Positions 14,911-23,990 of a DNA stretch of 64,000 nucleotides are shown here, in pieces. The stretch spans positions 1-64,000 of the forward strand of contig NZ_LNTY01000054.1 in NCBI RefSeq assembly GCF_001559595.1, read 5' to 3'. The notes beneath the pieces were generated by a model. It saw only the letters and a list, made by a program, of their open reading frames with translations, was not told where the DNA came from and searched no databases. The first letter of the stretch is position 1, and each line of letters starts with the position of its first letter. This stretch comes from Enterovibrio coralii. GTDB taxonomy: Bacteria > Pseudomonadota > Gammaproteobacteria > Enterobacterales > Vibrionaceae. The position numbers and the translations under genes are program-made.

Positions 14911-15918
14911 TTAGGCTCCCACGGTTCGGTTAACCGCTGCCACAATGTCGTCGACCGTTGGCACGTAAACATCCTCCAACGACGGGGAGAAAGGCACAGG
15001 CGTATGGGGTGGCGTCACCATAGCGATAGGTGCTTTTAACGAGGAGAATGCAAGCTCAGCAACTTGAGCCGACACATCTGAAGCGATAGAGCAACGTGGA
15101 CTGGCTTCATCAATACATACTAAGCGACCGGTTTCCTCGACGCTTTCCACTACCGTATCGATATCGAGCGGAGACAGGGTACGAAGGTCAATCACGTCAC
15201 ACTGCACGCCTTGCTTTGCGAGTTTGTCGGCCGCGTCCATGGCGCGAGTGACCGTCAGGCCGTAAGAGACGAGCGTGACATCCTTTCCTTCACGCAGCAC
15301 ATTGGCTTCTCCAAACGGAATCGCATAAGGGGCTTCCGGCACACCGGTTTCCATTGCATAGAGGTTTTTGTGCTCAAGGAAAATCACCGGGTCGTTATCG
15401 CGAATCGATTGAATAAGCAGCCCTTTGGCATCATAGGCATTGGATGGGCACACGACTTTGAGTCCAGGGATATGGGTAAAAAGAGGGGTCAGCATTTGGC
15501 TGTGTTGGGCGGCGGCACGAAAGCCTGCACCGCACATCGCGCGGATAACCACTGGCGTTTCGGCTTTTCCACCGAACATATAGCGAAACTTGGCAGCTTG
15601 ATTGAAGATTTGATCGAAACACACGCCCATAAAGTCGATAAACATCAACTCGGCAATTGGGCGAAGCCCGCAGGTGGAGGCACCAATCGCTGCGCCGACA
15701 TAGGCACTTTCTGACAGGGGCGTGTCCATCATTTGGTTTGGGTGCTTGGCATAAAGCCCTTTGGTTACACCTAACACGCCGCCCCACGCATCGTCTTCAC
15801 CGGGCGCACCTGCGCCGCCTACAATGTCTTCGCCCATCATGATCACTGTTGGGTCACGGGACATTTCCTGATCGACCGCTTCGTTAATGGCGTCCTTAAT
15901 GGATAATGTTCTGGCCAT
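14911..15918 (-). CDS. acoB: Acetoin dehydrogenase E1 beta subunit AcoB
   Basis: AcoB is the beta subunit of the thiamine-diphosphate-dependent E1 that cleaves acetoin into acetaldehyde and an enzyme-bound acetyl group. The 335-residue protein has the usual E1-beta start (SIKDAINEAVDQEMSRDPTV) and the conserved MGEDIVGG. The glutamate region TPLSESAYVGAAIGA follows, and the C-terminal transketolase domain contains RTLSPLDIDTVVESV. ATG 15918 is used because AAGGAG lies 7 bases upstream; a GTG two codons earlier is less likely. It sits between acoA (20-base gap) and acoC (2-base gap). Intact. Confidence 0.92.
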   Translation of the reverse strand: MARTLSIKDAINEAVDQEMSRDPTVIMMGEDIVGGAGAPGEDDAWGGVLGVTKGLYAKHPNQMMDTPLSESAYVGAAIGASTCGLRPIAELMFIDFMGVCFDQIFNQAAKFRYMFGGKAETPVVIRAMCGAGFRAAAQHSQMLTPLFTHIPGLKVVCPSNAYDAKGLLIQSIRDNDPVIFLEHKNLYAMETGVPEAPYAIPFGEANVLREGKDVTLVSYGLTVTRAMDAADKLAKQGVQCDVIDLRTLSPLDIDTVVESVEETGRLVCIDEASPRCSIASDVSAQVAELAFSSLKAPIAMVTPPHTPVPFSPSLEDVYVPTVDDIVAAVNRTVGA

Positions 15919-15938
15919 AATCACTCTCCTTGTTGTGT

Positions 15939-16921
15939 TTAGTAGCTGACGTAGACGTCGGTAAGCAGGGCAGATGGTGCAGGTTGCGGTGCGTCAATCG
16001 CGGCGCGAACGGCATCATCGATAAGGCACCGACTTCGCTGTCGATAGCCTTAAATTCGTCAGCACTTATCAATCCTGTTTCCTCCACGCGATGGCGGAAA
16101 AGCTTCAAGCAGCAGCGGTTGGTGCGAATATCATCCACTTCACCATCGGCGCGGTATGTTTGGGCATCGCCTTCAAAGTGGCCGAAAAACCGCACCATTT
16201 TGCATTCCAGCATCGAAGGACCACCGCCATTTCTGGCGCGTTTGATCACTTCGCCTGCGGCTTCATACACCGCAAAGAAATCGGTGCCATCGACGGTGAC
16301 GCCAGGTAAGCCAAATCCGGTGGCGCGGTCGACATACGAATCACAGGCCACCGCCCAATCGACAGAGGTCGACTCGGCATAGCCGTTGTTTTCAATCACA
16401 AAGATGGCAGGCAGTTGCCAGACCGCGGCGAGGTTCAGGCTTTCAAGGAAAGTGCCTTGGTTGGAGGCTCCATCACCAGTAAAGCTGATACCGACGCCGC
16501 CGTGTCCCAGTTGCTTGGCGGCCAGAGCGGCGCCGCAAACCAACGGTGAGCCAGCCCCTAAGATACCGTTGGCTCCCATCATGCCTTTCGAGAGATCGGC
16601 GATGTGCATGGAGCCGCCTTTACCGCGACAAGAGCCTGTTTCCTTGCCGTAGATTTCGGCCATCATGCCGTGAACATCCACGCCTTTCGAGATGCAATGA
16701 CCATGACCGCGGTGCGTGGAGGCAATACGGTCGTTGTCGTTTAAGTGCATCATGATGCCCACGGCCGTGGCTTCTTCTCCGGCATAAAGGTGCACGAAGC
16801 CCGGAATATCGCCGCGAGCGAAATCGACATGAAGCCGTTCTTCAAAGTCGCGAATGGTTTTCATCATTCGGTATGCATCCAGCAATCTTTCACGAGAGAG
16901 TGGAAAAGGATTGTCACTCAT
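15939..16921 (-). CDS. acoA: Acetoin dehydrogenase E1 alpha subunit AcoA (one apparent frameshift)
   Basis: AcoA carries the thiamine-diphosphate binding fold of the acetoin-cleaving E1. The motif GDGASNQGTFLESLNLAAVW ending at ENNGYAEST (GDG...NN) is present around residues 165-200, with the substrate-channel HRGHGHCISKG upstream. The frame is normal up to IDSEVGAL, where one A is missing near 16022. The following frame gives the expected end IDDAVRAAIDAPQPAPSALL and stops at 15939-15941. Corrected length is 327 residues. ATG 16921 has AAGGAGA upstream and overlaps the end of acoX by 8 bases, showing translational coupling. Confidence 0.9.
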
Positions 16922-17963
16922 GATGTTCTCCTTGATGGTGTGGTTGAGTCAGAGGTTGTCGAAGTAAGCCGTATTCGGCGGCATAGGCCATGCAGCGCGG
17001 CACATCGACGGTATTGAAGGCGTCATGTTTGAGCGTGACTGAGACCGAGTCGTCGTCGCCAAACGGCAGTTCTCGTTCGCCATCGAGTGCAAACGAGCCA
17101 CGAACGCTGGTGGGTATGAGGCGTTTGTCTGGCTCGAAAAGACAGTGATGTGAAATGGGAACGGGCGTTAGCAGACCGGGAGCCAGAGGGGCCATCACGT
17201 TAAACGCCGCCTGTTGCTTGTCGATAGTCAGATGAAGGCCAAACGGCGCACGGCGAGAAATGGGTTGAATAAGTCCTGCAATGGAAGACAGACCGATAAG
17301 CGAGGGATCTGCAAACGTCACAAACAGCTCTTTGATGCTGTCGGGTCGCCATACCGCGCGTGCACCGATAAAGCGCTCTTGCACGATGGCGACATCCACA
17401 AGCGCAATGTCCTGGGTGTCGTTGACTGAGATCTCCAACAATTTGTTGGCTTGAAAAGCGTGTGAGGGCGGAATGCTGCCTGACACGGCAAGCCCGGTTG
17501 CAATGCCAGTAATGGTAGGTTCAGTCAGTGGCGGAAACGCATTGTTCGTGCCGCTAGAGACACCAGAAACCGCAATGTTGCCACAGGCTTTGACGACCAA
17601 GCGATGCGTCCCGTCGCCACCGAGCACCACAATCGCGGCAACTCCCATATCACGCATGGTACGTGTTGCCGCAAGGGTATCGTGTGCGGTCGAGGTCACT
17701 GGCATATCCAGCCATCGCACAGCGGGCATGGTGATGTTATCCAGCGTTGCCTGATGCAGGCCGCGTTCAATGTGGGTTCTCAGGCCCGCTCGCTCGGGTA
17801 TCATGACCGCCTGTTTTACGCCACCTTGCGCCAGTCCTGCCAAAATGCGCAGCACCATGTTGGCTCTGTCTGTGAGCTGAAGGTTTGTGCCTTTGGCAAT
17901 GACCCGGCGTATGTCTCTGGCTGATATGGGGTTCGCAATGATACCGACGGTATGCGCTGTCAC
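16914..17963 (-). CDS. acoX: AcoX, ATP-NAD-kinase-like protein of the acetoin cluster
   Basis: AcoX is a conserved but poorly understood member of aco operons that resembles NAD kinases; it is not required for the E1-E2 reaction. The product shows the kinase-family glycine motif VVLGGDGTHRLV near residue 115, followed by the usual SGTNNAF (NAD-kinase GTxN) motif. I place the start at GTG 17963 (VTAHTVGIIANPISARDIRR), 349 residues, with GAGG 7 bases upstream. The longer open frame to 18119 has no family match and overlaps the regulatory dyads. It is the first gene of acoXABC. Confidence 0.85.
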   Translation of the reverse strand: MTAHTVGIIANPISARDIRRVIAKGTNLQLTDRANMVLRILAGLAQGGVKQAVMIPERAGLRTHIERGLHQATLDNITMPAVRWLDMPVTSTAHDTLAATRTMRDMGVAAIVVLGGDGTHRLVVKACGNIAVSGVSSGTNNAFPPLTEPTITGIATGLAVSGSIPPSHAFQANKLLEISVNDTQDIALVDVAIVQERFIGARAVWRPDSIKELFVTFADPSLIGLSSIAGLIQPISRRAPFGLHLTIDKQQAAFNVMAPLAPGLLTPVPISHHCLFEPDKRLIPTSVRGSFALDGERELPFGDDDSVSVTLKHDAFNTVDVPRCMAYAAEYGLLRQPLTQPHHQGEHHE

Positions 17964-17999
17964 TTGCCTGCCTCTTTTCGTGTGAACGTGCAGTGCTAA

Positions 18000-18016
18000 G
18001 GTCAAAATGTGTGCCA
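18000..18016 (-). promoter_or_regulatory. Candidate sigma-54 promoter of acoXABC
   Basis: Read leftward, the sequence TTGGCACACATTTTGAC contains a perfect -24 box (TTGGCAC) and, at the right spacing, TTGAC where TTGCA/T is expected (-12). The -12 box is one base off. The first gene starts about 37 bases further on. The divergent regulator AcoR is of the sigma-54-dependent class, which supports the assignment. Confidence 0.5.
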
Positions 18017-18080
18017 ACTGCCGGTGCTCTGAGTAATCGAAAAAATTCAAAGTGATAACATCGTTGATGTAACTGGAAGG

Positions 18081-18121
18081 GTGTGGCGCACCTGCCACAC
18101 AGTGCAACAGGTGTGGCACCG
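18081..18121. promoter_or_regulatory. Dyad plus third copy of a GTGTGGC element, candidate AcoR binding sites
   Basis: GTGTGGC (18081-18087) and its inverse GCCACAC (18094-18100) form a perfect 7-bp dyad with a 6-base centre. A further direct copy, GTGTGGC, follows about 30 bases on, at roughly 18111. The group lies 65-100 bases upstream of the candidate sigma-54 promoter, the usual distance for an enhancer-binding activator. Confidence 0.5.
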
Positions 18122-18250
18122 AGCACCTAAGGCTGTACCAACGCGGCTAGCACTGTGTCATTGGTGAGAGTACCGCTAAGTGAGTAGGTGGCTGGCTAAC
18201 GGTTCTCGCTTTCTCAGAACAATACTTAGGGAAAGCAGGAGTAGTTGCGT

Positions 18251-20174
18251 ATGGCTGTAACAACGGACGTCAATGAACACATCAGGGAAGTGCAGCGTGT
18301 TGTCGAGGGCGAGAAGAGTGCGCGTGATGAAGTCATCGCACGCTCGTGGGCACGATGCATCGATGACTATTCTCTTGATCCTGTGGTGCTGCAAGAAGCC
18401 TATATCGTCCCCCACACTCAGTTAAAAGAGCACAGAGAGCGGCTAGATAAACTGATTCGAACCGCCAAATACGGTTTGGATTCACTTTATCGGCAAGTGG
18501 CCGATCACGGTTATGTGTTAATGCTGACCGATGCCGATGGTGTCACTGTGGATTTTCAAGGTGATGCATCGCTGACGTGGGAGCTAAAAAAATCAGGCCT
18601 ATATCTTGGGGCGGAATGGTCAGAAGCGCGCGCGGGCACCTGTGGCGTGGGCTCTTGTATCTTCACTGGGGAAGCATTGACCGTGCATCAGTCCGATCAC
18701 TTTGATGCCACTCATTCGCCGCTGTCATGCACAGCAGCACCTATTTACGATGTCGATGGCACCCTTGCCGCCGTCTTAGATATTTCCGCGTTGCAAAGCC
18801 CTGTGCCGAAGGCAGTCAGGCACTCACACTTCAGCTTGTCACTGCCTGTACCCGTCGCATTGAAATGGCGGCATTGATGAATACCTTTCGCAAGGAGTGG
18901 ATTGTCAGACTCAGTCAATCGCCGGCATTTTTGGACGTTGACCCTGAATGCGCGATGGCGGTGGATTGCGAAGGGCGGATCATCGGCATGACTCACAGTG
19001 CCCAACGATTGTTGTCCGGCATTGGTAACAGCGATTGGCGTAATCCGGCACGCTTGCTTGGCGCGCTGTTTTCGGACTTCTTTAACCTCGATATCAACGA
19101 GCTTCCCGCGCTAAGTCGTGCACTACCCACCGAAGAAAGGCTGGTGGCTACGAAAAACGGCGACCTTTGGTTTGCCCATGCGATTGCCCCGCAGCCTTCT
19201 TCCGTGCAGCGACGTAAGAAGGTGATAAGTGGCAGCTTATCCGCACTTTACGGCGATGATGACGCGATGGCTGAACTTGCTAACAAGGCGACCACCTTAT
19301 CACTGTCTGATTTACCCTTGCTGTTAAATGGTGAAACCGGCACAGGTAAGGAGTATCTCGCCCGCGCTATTCACCAAAGCTCTGCCCGAAAAAAAGGGCC
19401 GTTTGTGGCCATTAATTGTGCTGCTATTCCTGAAACCTTGATTGAGAGTGAACTCTTTGGGTATGCCGATGGCGCGTTTACGGGAGCGAGGAGCAAAGGA
19501 AAGAAAGGGCTGATAGAGCAAGCCAACAACGGCACCTTGTTCTTGGATGAAATCGGCGACATGCCGTTGCCACTGCAAGCAAGGCTGCTAAGGGTGTTAG
19601 CAGAAAGAGAACTGCTGCCTGTGGGCGCAACCAAATCAGTGCCAGTGTCTTTTCGGGTGTTAGCTGCTACCCACAAATCCTTGCCTGCGTTGGTGCAAAG
19701 CGGCGCGTTTCGAGAAGATCTTTTTTATCGCATCAACGGCGCAACCTTAGATATTCCTTCGCTTCGACAGCGTAGAGACATACTCTGGCTTGCGGATGCC
19801 ATCATCGCCAAAAACAGCCATTCGGTGTTTATCTCCCAAGCTGCGGGCTCATTGTTGGAAAACTATGCCTGGCCGGGGAATATCCGTGAGCTGGAAAATA
19901 TCCTCCAGTTTGCCTTGGCGTTTTGCCTGAAGGTGAAATTCTTTCCGAGCATCTCCCTGATCACATCCAGCTTGCTGCGCCCAAGCGCGTCGAGGACAAA
20001 GCGGCTACCGATACCTTACTGGCAACCCTTGAGAACTGTGGGTGGAACATCTCTGAAGCGGCCCGAGCACTCGGGGTCGATCGCTCTACCGTGCACAGGC
20101 GCATCAAGAAAGCAGGTATCGCAAGGCGGTATAGTGACAATGAGGTGTTAACAGGCAAAAAAAACCCGCCGTAG
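18251..20174 (+). CDS. acoR: Sigma-54-dependent acetoin catabolism activator AcoR (two apparent frameshifts)
   Basis: AcoR activates the aco operon in response to acetoin together with sigma-54 RNA polymerase. The N-terminal GAF-type sensor spans about residues 75-190. The central AAA+ domain has Walker A GETGTGKEYLARAIH, the sigma-54 contact loop GAFTGA and Walker B GTLFLDEIGD. A Fis-type helix-turn-helix (CGWNISEAARALGVDRSTVH) forms the C-terminus. One base is missing near 18811 (after QSPVPK) and another near 19920 (after NILQFALA). With both restored the protein is 641 residues. ATG 18251 follows AGGAG by 9 bases. It is divergent from acoX and separated from it by 287 bases holding the dyads and promoter. 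Confidence 0.9.
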
Positions 20175-20183
20175 GGAGGCGGG
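20157..20183 (-). terminator. Leftward-facing terminator at the end of acoR
   Basis: CCCGCC (20165-20170) pairs with GGCGGG (20178-20183), and eight A residues precede it. Read on the minus strand this is a stem followed by eight T. It overlaps the acoR stop and would stop transcripts entering acoR in antisense, not the acoR transcript itself. Confidence 0.55.
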
Positions 20184-20205
20184 GGTAAGATGCGATTATG
20201 GGTAG

Positions 20206-20226
20206 TGTCTAAATAGACATTTTGTT
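20206..20226 (+). terminator. Weak terminator candidate after acoR
   Basis: TGTCT (20206-20210) and AGACA (20215-20219) form a short stem followed by TTTTGTTATTT. The stem is only 5 bp, so the call is tentative. Confidence 0.3.
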
Positions 20227-20375
20227 ATTTGTTCAATTTTTTAACATGTGATTAATCTATCAGCAAATACCAGCTGCATTGAGTGTAAATATTTATGATC
20301 ATCTCCACAAAGGACTGCTTTAGTTGCCTTCTGAGGGTGTTACAATACTGCTGAACAAATTTCAGGAAGTAGACA

Positions 20376-21440
20376 ATGACAGAACTAAAGAATGATCGTT
20401 ATTTGCGTGCTTTGCTCAAGGAGCCTGTAGATTACACCCCGGTATGGATGATGCGCCAAGCTGGCCGTTATCTACCAGAATACAAGGCGACGCGTGCGCA
20501 AGCTGGCGACTTCATGTCATTGTGCAAAAACGCTGAGCTCGCGTGTGAAGTGACCCTTCAACCGCTGCGCCGCTACGATCTGGATGCGGCAATCCTGTTC
20601 TCTGACATTCTGACCATCCCAGATGCGATGGGTCTTGGCCTGTACTTCGAAACCGGCGAAGGTCCGAAGTTTGAGCGTCCAATCACTTGTAAAGCCGATG
20701 TTGAAAAAATCGGTCTGCCTGATCCAGAAGGTGAACTGCAGTACGTGATGAACGCTGTGCGTACCATCCGCAAAGGTCTGGACGGTCAAGTGCCTCTAAT
20801 TGGCTTCTCTGGTAGCCCTTGGACACTTGCGACCTACATGGTGGAAGGTGGCAGTTCTAAAGCGTTCACCAAAATCAAAAAGATGATGTACGCAGACCCT
20901 CAAACGCTTCACCTGCTGCTGGATAAGCTGGCAGACAGCGTGATTGAGTACCTGAATGCGCAAATCAAAGCGGGCGCGCAGTCTGTGATGGTGTTTGATA
21001 CTTGGGGCGGTGTACTGACGCCACGTGATTACAACGATTTCTCGCTGCAATACATGCACAAAATCGTTGATGGCCTGGTCCGTGAAAATGAAGGTCGCCG
21101 TGTACCTGTAACGCTATTCACCAAAAACGGTGGTATGTGGCTGGAGAAAATCGCAGCAACAGGTTGTGATGGCGTGGGTTTGGATTGGACCATCGACATG
21201 GCAGAGGCTAAGCGTCGCATCGGTGACAAAGTGGCACTGCAAGGCAACATGGACCCATCAATGCTTTATGCTTCACCTGAGCGTATTCGCGAAGAAGTGG
21301 CCACCATTCTTGAAGGTTTTGGCACGGGCTCTGGCCATGTGTTCAACCTTGGTCACGGTATCCATTTGGACGTGCCGCCAGAAAACGCGGGTGTGTTTGT
21401 GGATGCGGTACACGAGCTTTCAAGGCCATACCACAAGTAA
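20376..21440 (+). CDS. hemE: Uroporphyrinogen decarboxylase
   Basis: HemE removes four carboxyl groups from uroporphyrinogen III to give coproporphyrinogen III in haem synthesis. The 354-residue product has the N-terminal signature [15 protein letters not shown] (about residues 22-36) and the second signature [17 protein letters not shown]. The late motif GNMDPSMLY and the FNLGHGI stretch are also present. ATG 20376 is preceded by AGGAAG. In related Vibrio the gene follows nudC. It is a single transcription unit with its own terminator. Intact. Confidence 0.97.
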   Translation: MTELKNDRYLRALLKEPVDYTPVWMMRQAGRYLPEYKATRAQAGDFMSLCKNAELACEVTLQPLRRYDLDAAILFSDILTIPDAMGLGLYFETGEGPKFERPITCKADVEKIGLPDPEGELQYVMNAVRTIRKGLDGQVPLIGFSGSPWTLATYMVEGGSSKAFTKIKKMMYADPQTLHLLLDKLADSVIEYLNAQIKAGAQSVMVFDTWGGVLTPRDYNDFSLQYMHKIVDGLVRENEGRRVPVTLFTKNGGMWLEKIAATGCDGVGLDWTIDMAEAKRRIGDKVALQGNMDPSMLYASPERIREEVATILEGFGTGSGHVFNLGHGIHLDVPPENAGVFVDAVHELSRPYHK

Positions 21441-21459
21441 TCCAAGTGCAAGATTGCGA

Positions 21460-21484
21460 GGCCGACATATTGTCGGCCTTTTTT
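21460..21484 (+). terminator. Terminator of hemE
   Basis: GGCCGACA (21460-21467) and TGTCGGCC (21471-21478) form an 8-bp stem followed by TTTTTT. Confidence 0.92.
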
Positions 21485-21526
21485 GTTTCTGCAGTTCGTA
21501 CAGGGTTCGTTAGGAATATTCCTCGA

Positions 21527-21821
21527 AAAGCTGTACATGACAATAAATTGCATTAAATACAGTTATTTATGTCTTTGCGCGTTCTTGGTGTGAATTTTTG
21601 TTCAGGAAAAAGCTGTTTGACATAAGAAAAGCTGATCGCATGCGAAATAAAGATATTTTCGGCATTCTTTCCTTAATTTAGGGTTGATCAGGTTTACTGG
21701 GGAAATCGCCAAGAAAGCTGCACGCTGCTATTAAGTGTTTTTATATCAGTTATTTAGAGTGTTGTTGTGTTAATGATCGAGATGGCGTTCAGGAAAAAGC
21801 TGAATGTCAGTTAAAAAGCTG
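21527..21821. repeat. Six scattered AAAGCTG heptamers in a 300-base gap, including a 16-base direct repeat
   Basis: AAAGCTG occurs at 21527, 21609, 21628, 21714, 21796 and 21815. The 16-mer GTTCAGGAAAAAGCTG is exactly repeated at 21600 and 21787, and in both places AAAGCTGATC follows some 20 bases later. The gap holds no convincing gene. The last copy lies in the 3' end of the leftward gene at 21807. Origin and function are unknown. Confidence 0.6.
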
Positions 21822-22391
21822 ATCAATACGATTTCTTAGCAAAGGCAGCGTTTTCTCTTCAAACCATGGATTCTTTCTTAGCCACAGGTTATTGCGCGGT
21901 GAGGGGTGGGGAAGCGCGATAGAATCGGGTGCCCACTGTGTGTTTGCTTTGACCGTGTCAGTCAGCGTTTTGGGTTTTCCGTTGAGGTAATAACGCTGTG
22001 CATAATCACCGATCAGCAAAGTCAGTTGTACATTGTGAAGGTGCGAAGAAATTGACGTGTGCCATTTTGGCGCGCACTCCGGTCTTGGCGGTAAATCGCC
22101 GGATTTACCACGACCTGGATAGCAAAAGCCCATCGGCATGATGGCGACTTGAGTTGGGTCGTAGAACCTGTCTTTGCCCATTTGCAGCCACTCGCGCAGG
22201 CGATCGCCGCTTGGGTCATTCCACGGGATTCCTGTTTCATGTACACGGGTGCCGGGGGCTTGCCCAATAATCAAGAGTTTCGCAGTGCTGCTGGCTTGGA
22301 CGACAGGTCGAGGGCCAAGCGGTAAGTGCGCTTCGCAGTGATTGCAGCGTCGAACCTCATCCAGCAGAGTGAGCAGTGCAATGTCGGTCAT
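21807..22391 (-). CDS. Uracil-DNA glycosylase family protein, probable iron-sulfur type
   Basis: The 194-residue product belongs to the uracil-DNA glycosylase superfamily: GQAPGTRVHETG near residue 43 is the first active-site motif and HPSPRN near residue 162 the second. Four cysteines at residues 16, 19, 90 and 106 have the spacing of the [4Fe-4S] ligands in family-4 bacterial and archaeal enzymes. The motifs differ from those of family 4 itself (usually GEAPG and HP followed by hydrophobic residues), so the base specificity cannot be told. Its ATG overlaps the stop of the upstream dehydrogenase gene by one base, so the two are translated together. Intact; the gene symbol is left open. Confidence 0.8.
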   Translation of the reverse strand: MTDIALLTLLDEVRRCNHCEAHLPLGPRPVVQASSTAKLLIIGQAPGTRVHETGIPWNDPSGDRLREWLQMGKDRFYDPTQVAIMPMGFCYPGRGKSGDLPPRPECAPKWHTSISSHLHNVQLTLLIGDYAQRYYLNGKPKTLTDTVKANTQWAPDSIALPHPSPRNNLWLRKNPWFEEKTLPLLRNRIDQLFN

Positions 22392-23296
22392 TAATACCCC
22401 AACGAAAAGTCCATCACGTAATTCAGCGGCTCGCCTTTTATCCAGCGACGGTAATTATCGGCGAAAATGTCAAAGACTTGCTCGGGGAAACTTTCTGCAG
22501 AAATATGGGGCGTAACCGAGATTGAGGGATGTTGCCAGAATGGGTGCGACGCCGGCAAAGGCTCTTGGCAGAACACATCCAAGACCGCATGTTGAATGTG
22601 TCCGCTATCGATCGCCTCCAACAGCCCTTGCTCATCCACTGCTGGGCCACGTCCGACGTTGAACAAAATGGCATCCTGGCAGACTGACAAAGTCTCTTTA
22701 TTGAGGATGCCTTTCGTCTCTTGCGTTGAAGGCAGTATAGAAACGATCACATCCGCATTTGCCAACGCCGAGGACATATCTTGAGTCTTCAGCACCTTGT
22801 CGAATTCAGCGATGGTATGGCCAGAGCGGCTGACACCTATGGTCTTCATACCAAAGTGGCGAGCGGTGGACGCCACATGTGCCCCAATAGAACCCGTTCC
22901 TAATACCACCATGGTTTTTCCCGTCAGCCCTTTATACGGCGTAGGTGACCAGCTCGCGCTCTGTTGCATCTCGCGATAATGAGGCAAATGACGGGTAAGG
23001 GAGAGAAGTTCCCCAAACACATATTCCGACATCAAAGGACCAAAAATGCCGCGCACATTGGTGAGTATGTAGTCCCTACGTGGCGCGTTAAGTAGCGCAT
23101 CAGCCCCAGCATAGGTGGATTGCAGCCACTTTAATTGGGTGGCCTTTTCAATTCTCGCTGCAAGCTTGGGTGGATCGCCTAAGATTATTGTCGCGTCTTC
23201 AAGGGAATCGGTCAGCACCAGTTCGGGTAAAGGCACCGCCTCTAGCAGTGCTCGGTAATGGTCATGTTTGGCAGAGCAAAGATAGAGTTGGTGCAT
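22391..23296 (-). CDS. D-2-hydroxyacid dehydrogenase (NAD(P)-dependent)
   Basis: A cytosolic oxidoreductase of the D-isomer 2-hydroxyacid dehydrogenase family, which interconverts 2-ketoacids and D-2-hydroxyacids; the exact substrate is unknown (glyoxylate/hydroxypyruvate are common). The 301-residue protein has the dinucleotide motif LGTGSIGAHVA near residue 132. The catalytic arginine is in FNVGRGPAVDE, the glutamate in FCQEPLPASHP and the histidine in VTPHISAES. ATG 23296 has AAGGA upstream. It is the first gene of a two-gene unit with the UDG-family protein. Intact. Confidence 0.88.
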   Translation of the reverse strand: MHQLYLCSAKHDHYRALLEAVPLPELVLTDSLEDATIILGDPPKLAARIEKATQLKWLQSTYAGADALLNAPRRDYILTNVRGIFGPLMSEYVFGELLSLTRHLPHYREMQQSASWSPTPYKGLTGKTMVVLGTGSIGAHVASTARHFGMKTIGVSRSGHTIAEFDKVLKTQDMSSALANADVIVSILPSTQETKGILNKETLSVCQDAILFNVGRGPAVDEQGLLEAIDSGHIQHAVLDVFCQEPLPASHPFWQHPSISVTPHISAESFPEQVFDIFADNYRRWIKGEPLNYVMDFSLGY

Positions 23297-23389
23297 ATCT
23301 GTTCCTTTTGCTGGCGCAGTATATAAAGTACACTTGCGCGGAAATCCTTTCCGGCATTATACGTCGGTAATCAGTGTAGACGGCAGACC

Positions 23390-23976
23390 ATGTTAAAAAA
23401 TCCGATCCAGCTGCGACTCGAAAAACTCGAGCAATGGCAGCACATCACCTTTATGGCGGCGCTGGTGGAGCGTATGTATCCGAACTATGCGGCGTTCTGT
23501 CAGCAGACTGACTTCGCCGAGCCACAGTCGTTTCGTTCGCTGCTCGACTGCGTATGGGAAGTCCTGACGGTGAAAAACGCCAAGGTCGACTTTGAACGTC
23601 AGTTGGAGAAACTGGAAGAGCTGATCCCAACCACCGAAGAGTTCGACATCTACCTGGTTTACCCAGCGATTGACGCTTGTGTGGCAATGTCGACCCTGAT
23701 CCACACCTTGCTAGACCGCGATCTCGTGATGGAATCTGTGCTGAAAATCAGCCAGCAATCAGTGGCAAGCGTGGCGCAACTTGAAGAAGCGCAAACTGGC
23801 GTTGAAGTGACTGACGAAAATCAGAAAGAGATTGAGTAGTGTGCGCTGAGTGGGATGTACAGTGGGCGATCTTCCGTGCACTGAAAGAAGCGACTGAGCG
23901 CGACATTGAGATGATCCGCGGCATTCGTAATGAACTTCGTGAAGATGGCGTGAGCAATCTGGGTCTATCGATTTAA
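23390..23976 (+). CDS. yjaG: DUF416 family protein YjaG (one apparent frameshift)
   Basis: A conserved gammaproteobacterial protein of unknown function found upstream of hupA. The first 149 codons (MLKNPIQLRLEKLEQWQHIT) match the family. A stop appears right after NQKEIE because one G is missing near 23836. The next frame continues CAEWDVQWAIFRALKEATER and IRGIRNELREDG to TAA 23974-23976. Restored length is 195 residues, against 196 in Escherichia coli. The gene is convergent with the CNNM-type gene and shares a terminator with it. No function can be proposed from sequence. Confidence 0.87.
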
Positions 23977-23990
23977 GGTAGGCAACGCGA

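Noticed and set aside
17964-18119. N-terminal extension of AcoX
   Set aside because: The added 52 residues are rich in His and Pro, match nothing in the family and cover the candidate sigma-54 promoter and dyads.
18061-18130. Alternative sigma-54 promoters at the TGGCGC and TGGCAC stretches
   Set aside because: The second element (GC of the -12 box) is not found at the required ten-base distance from the GG on either strand.
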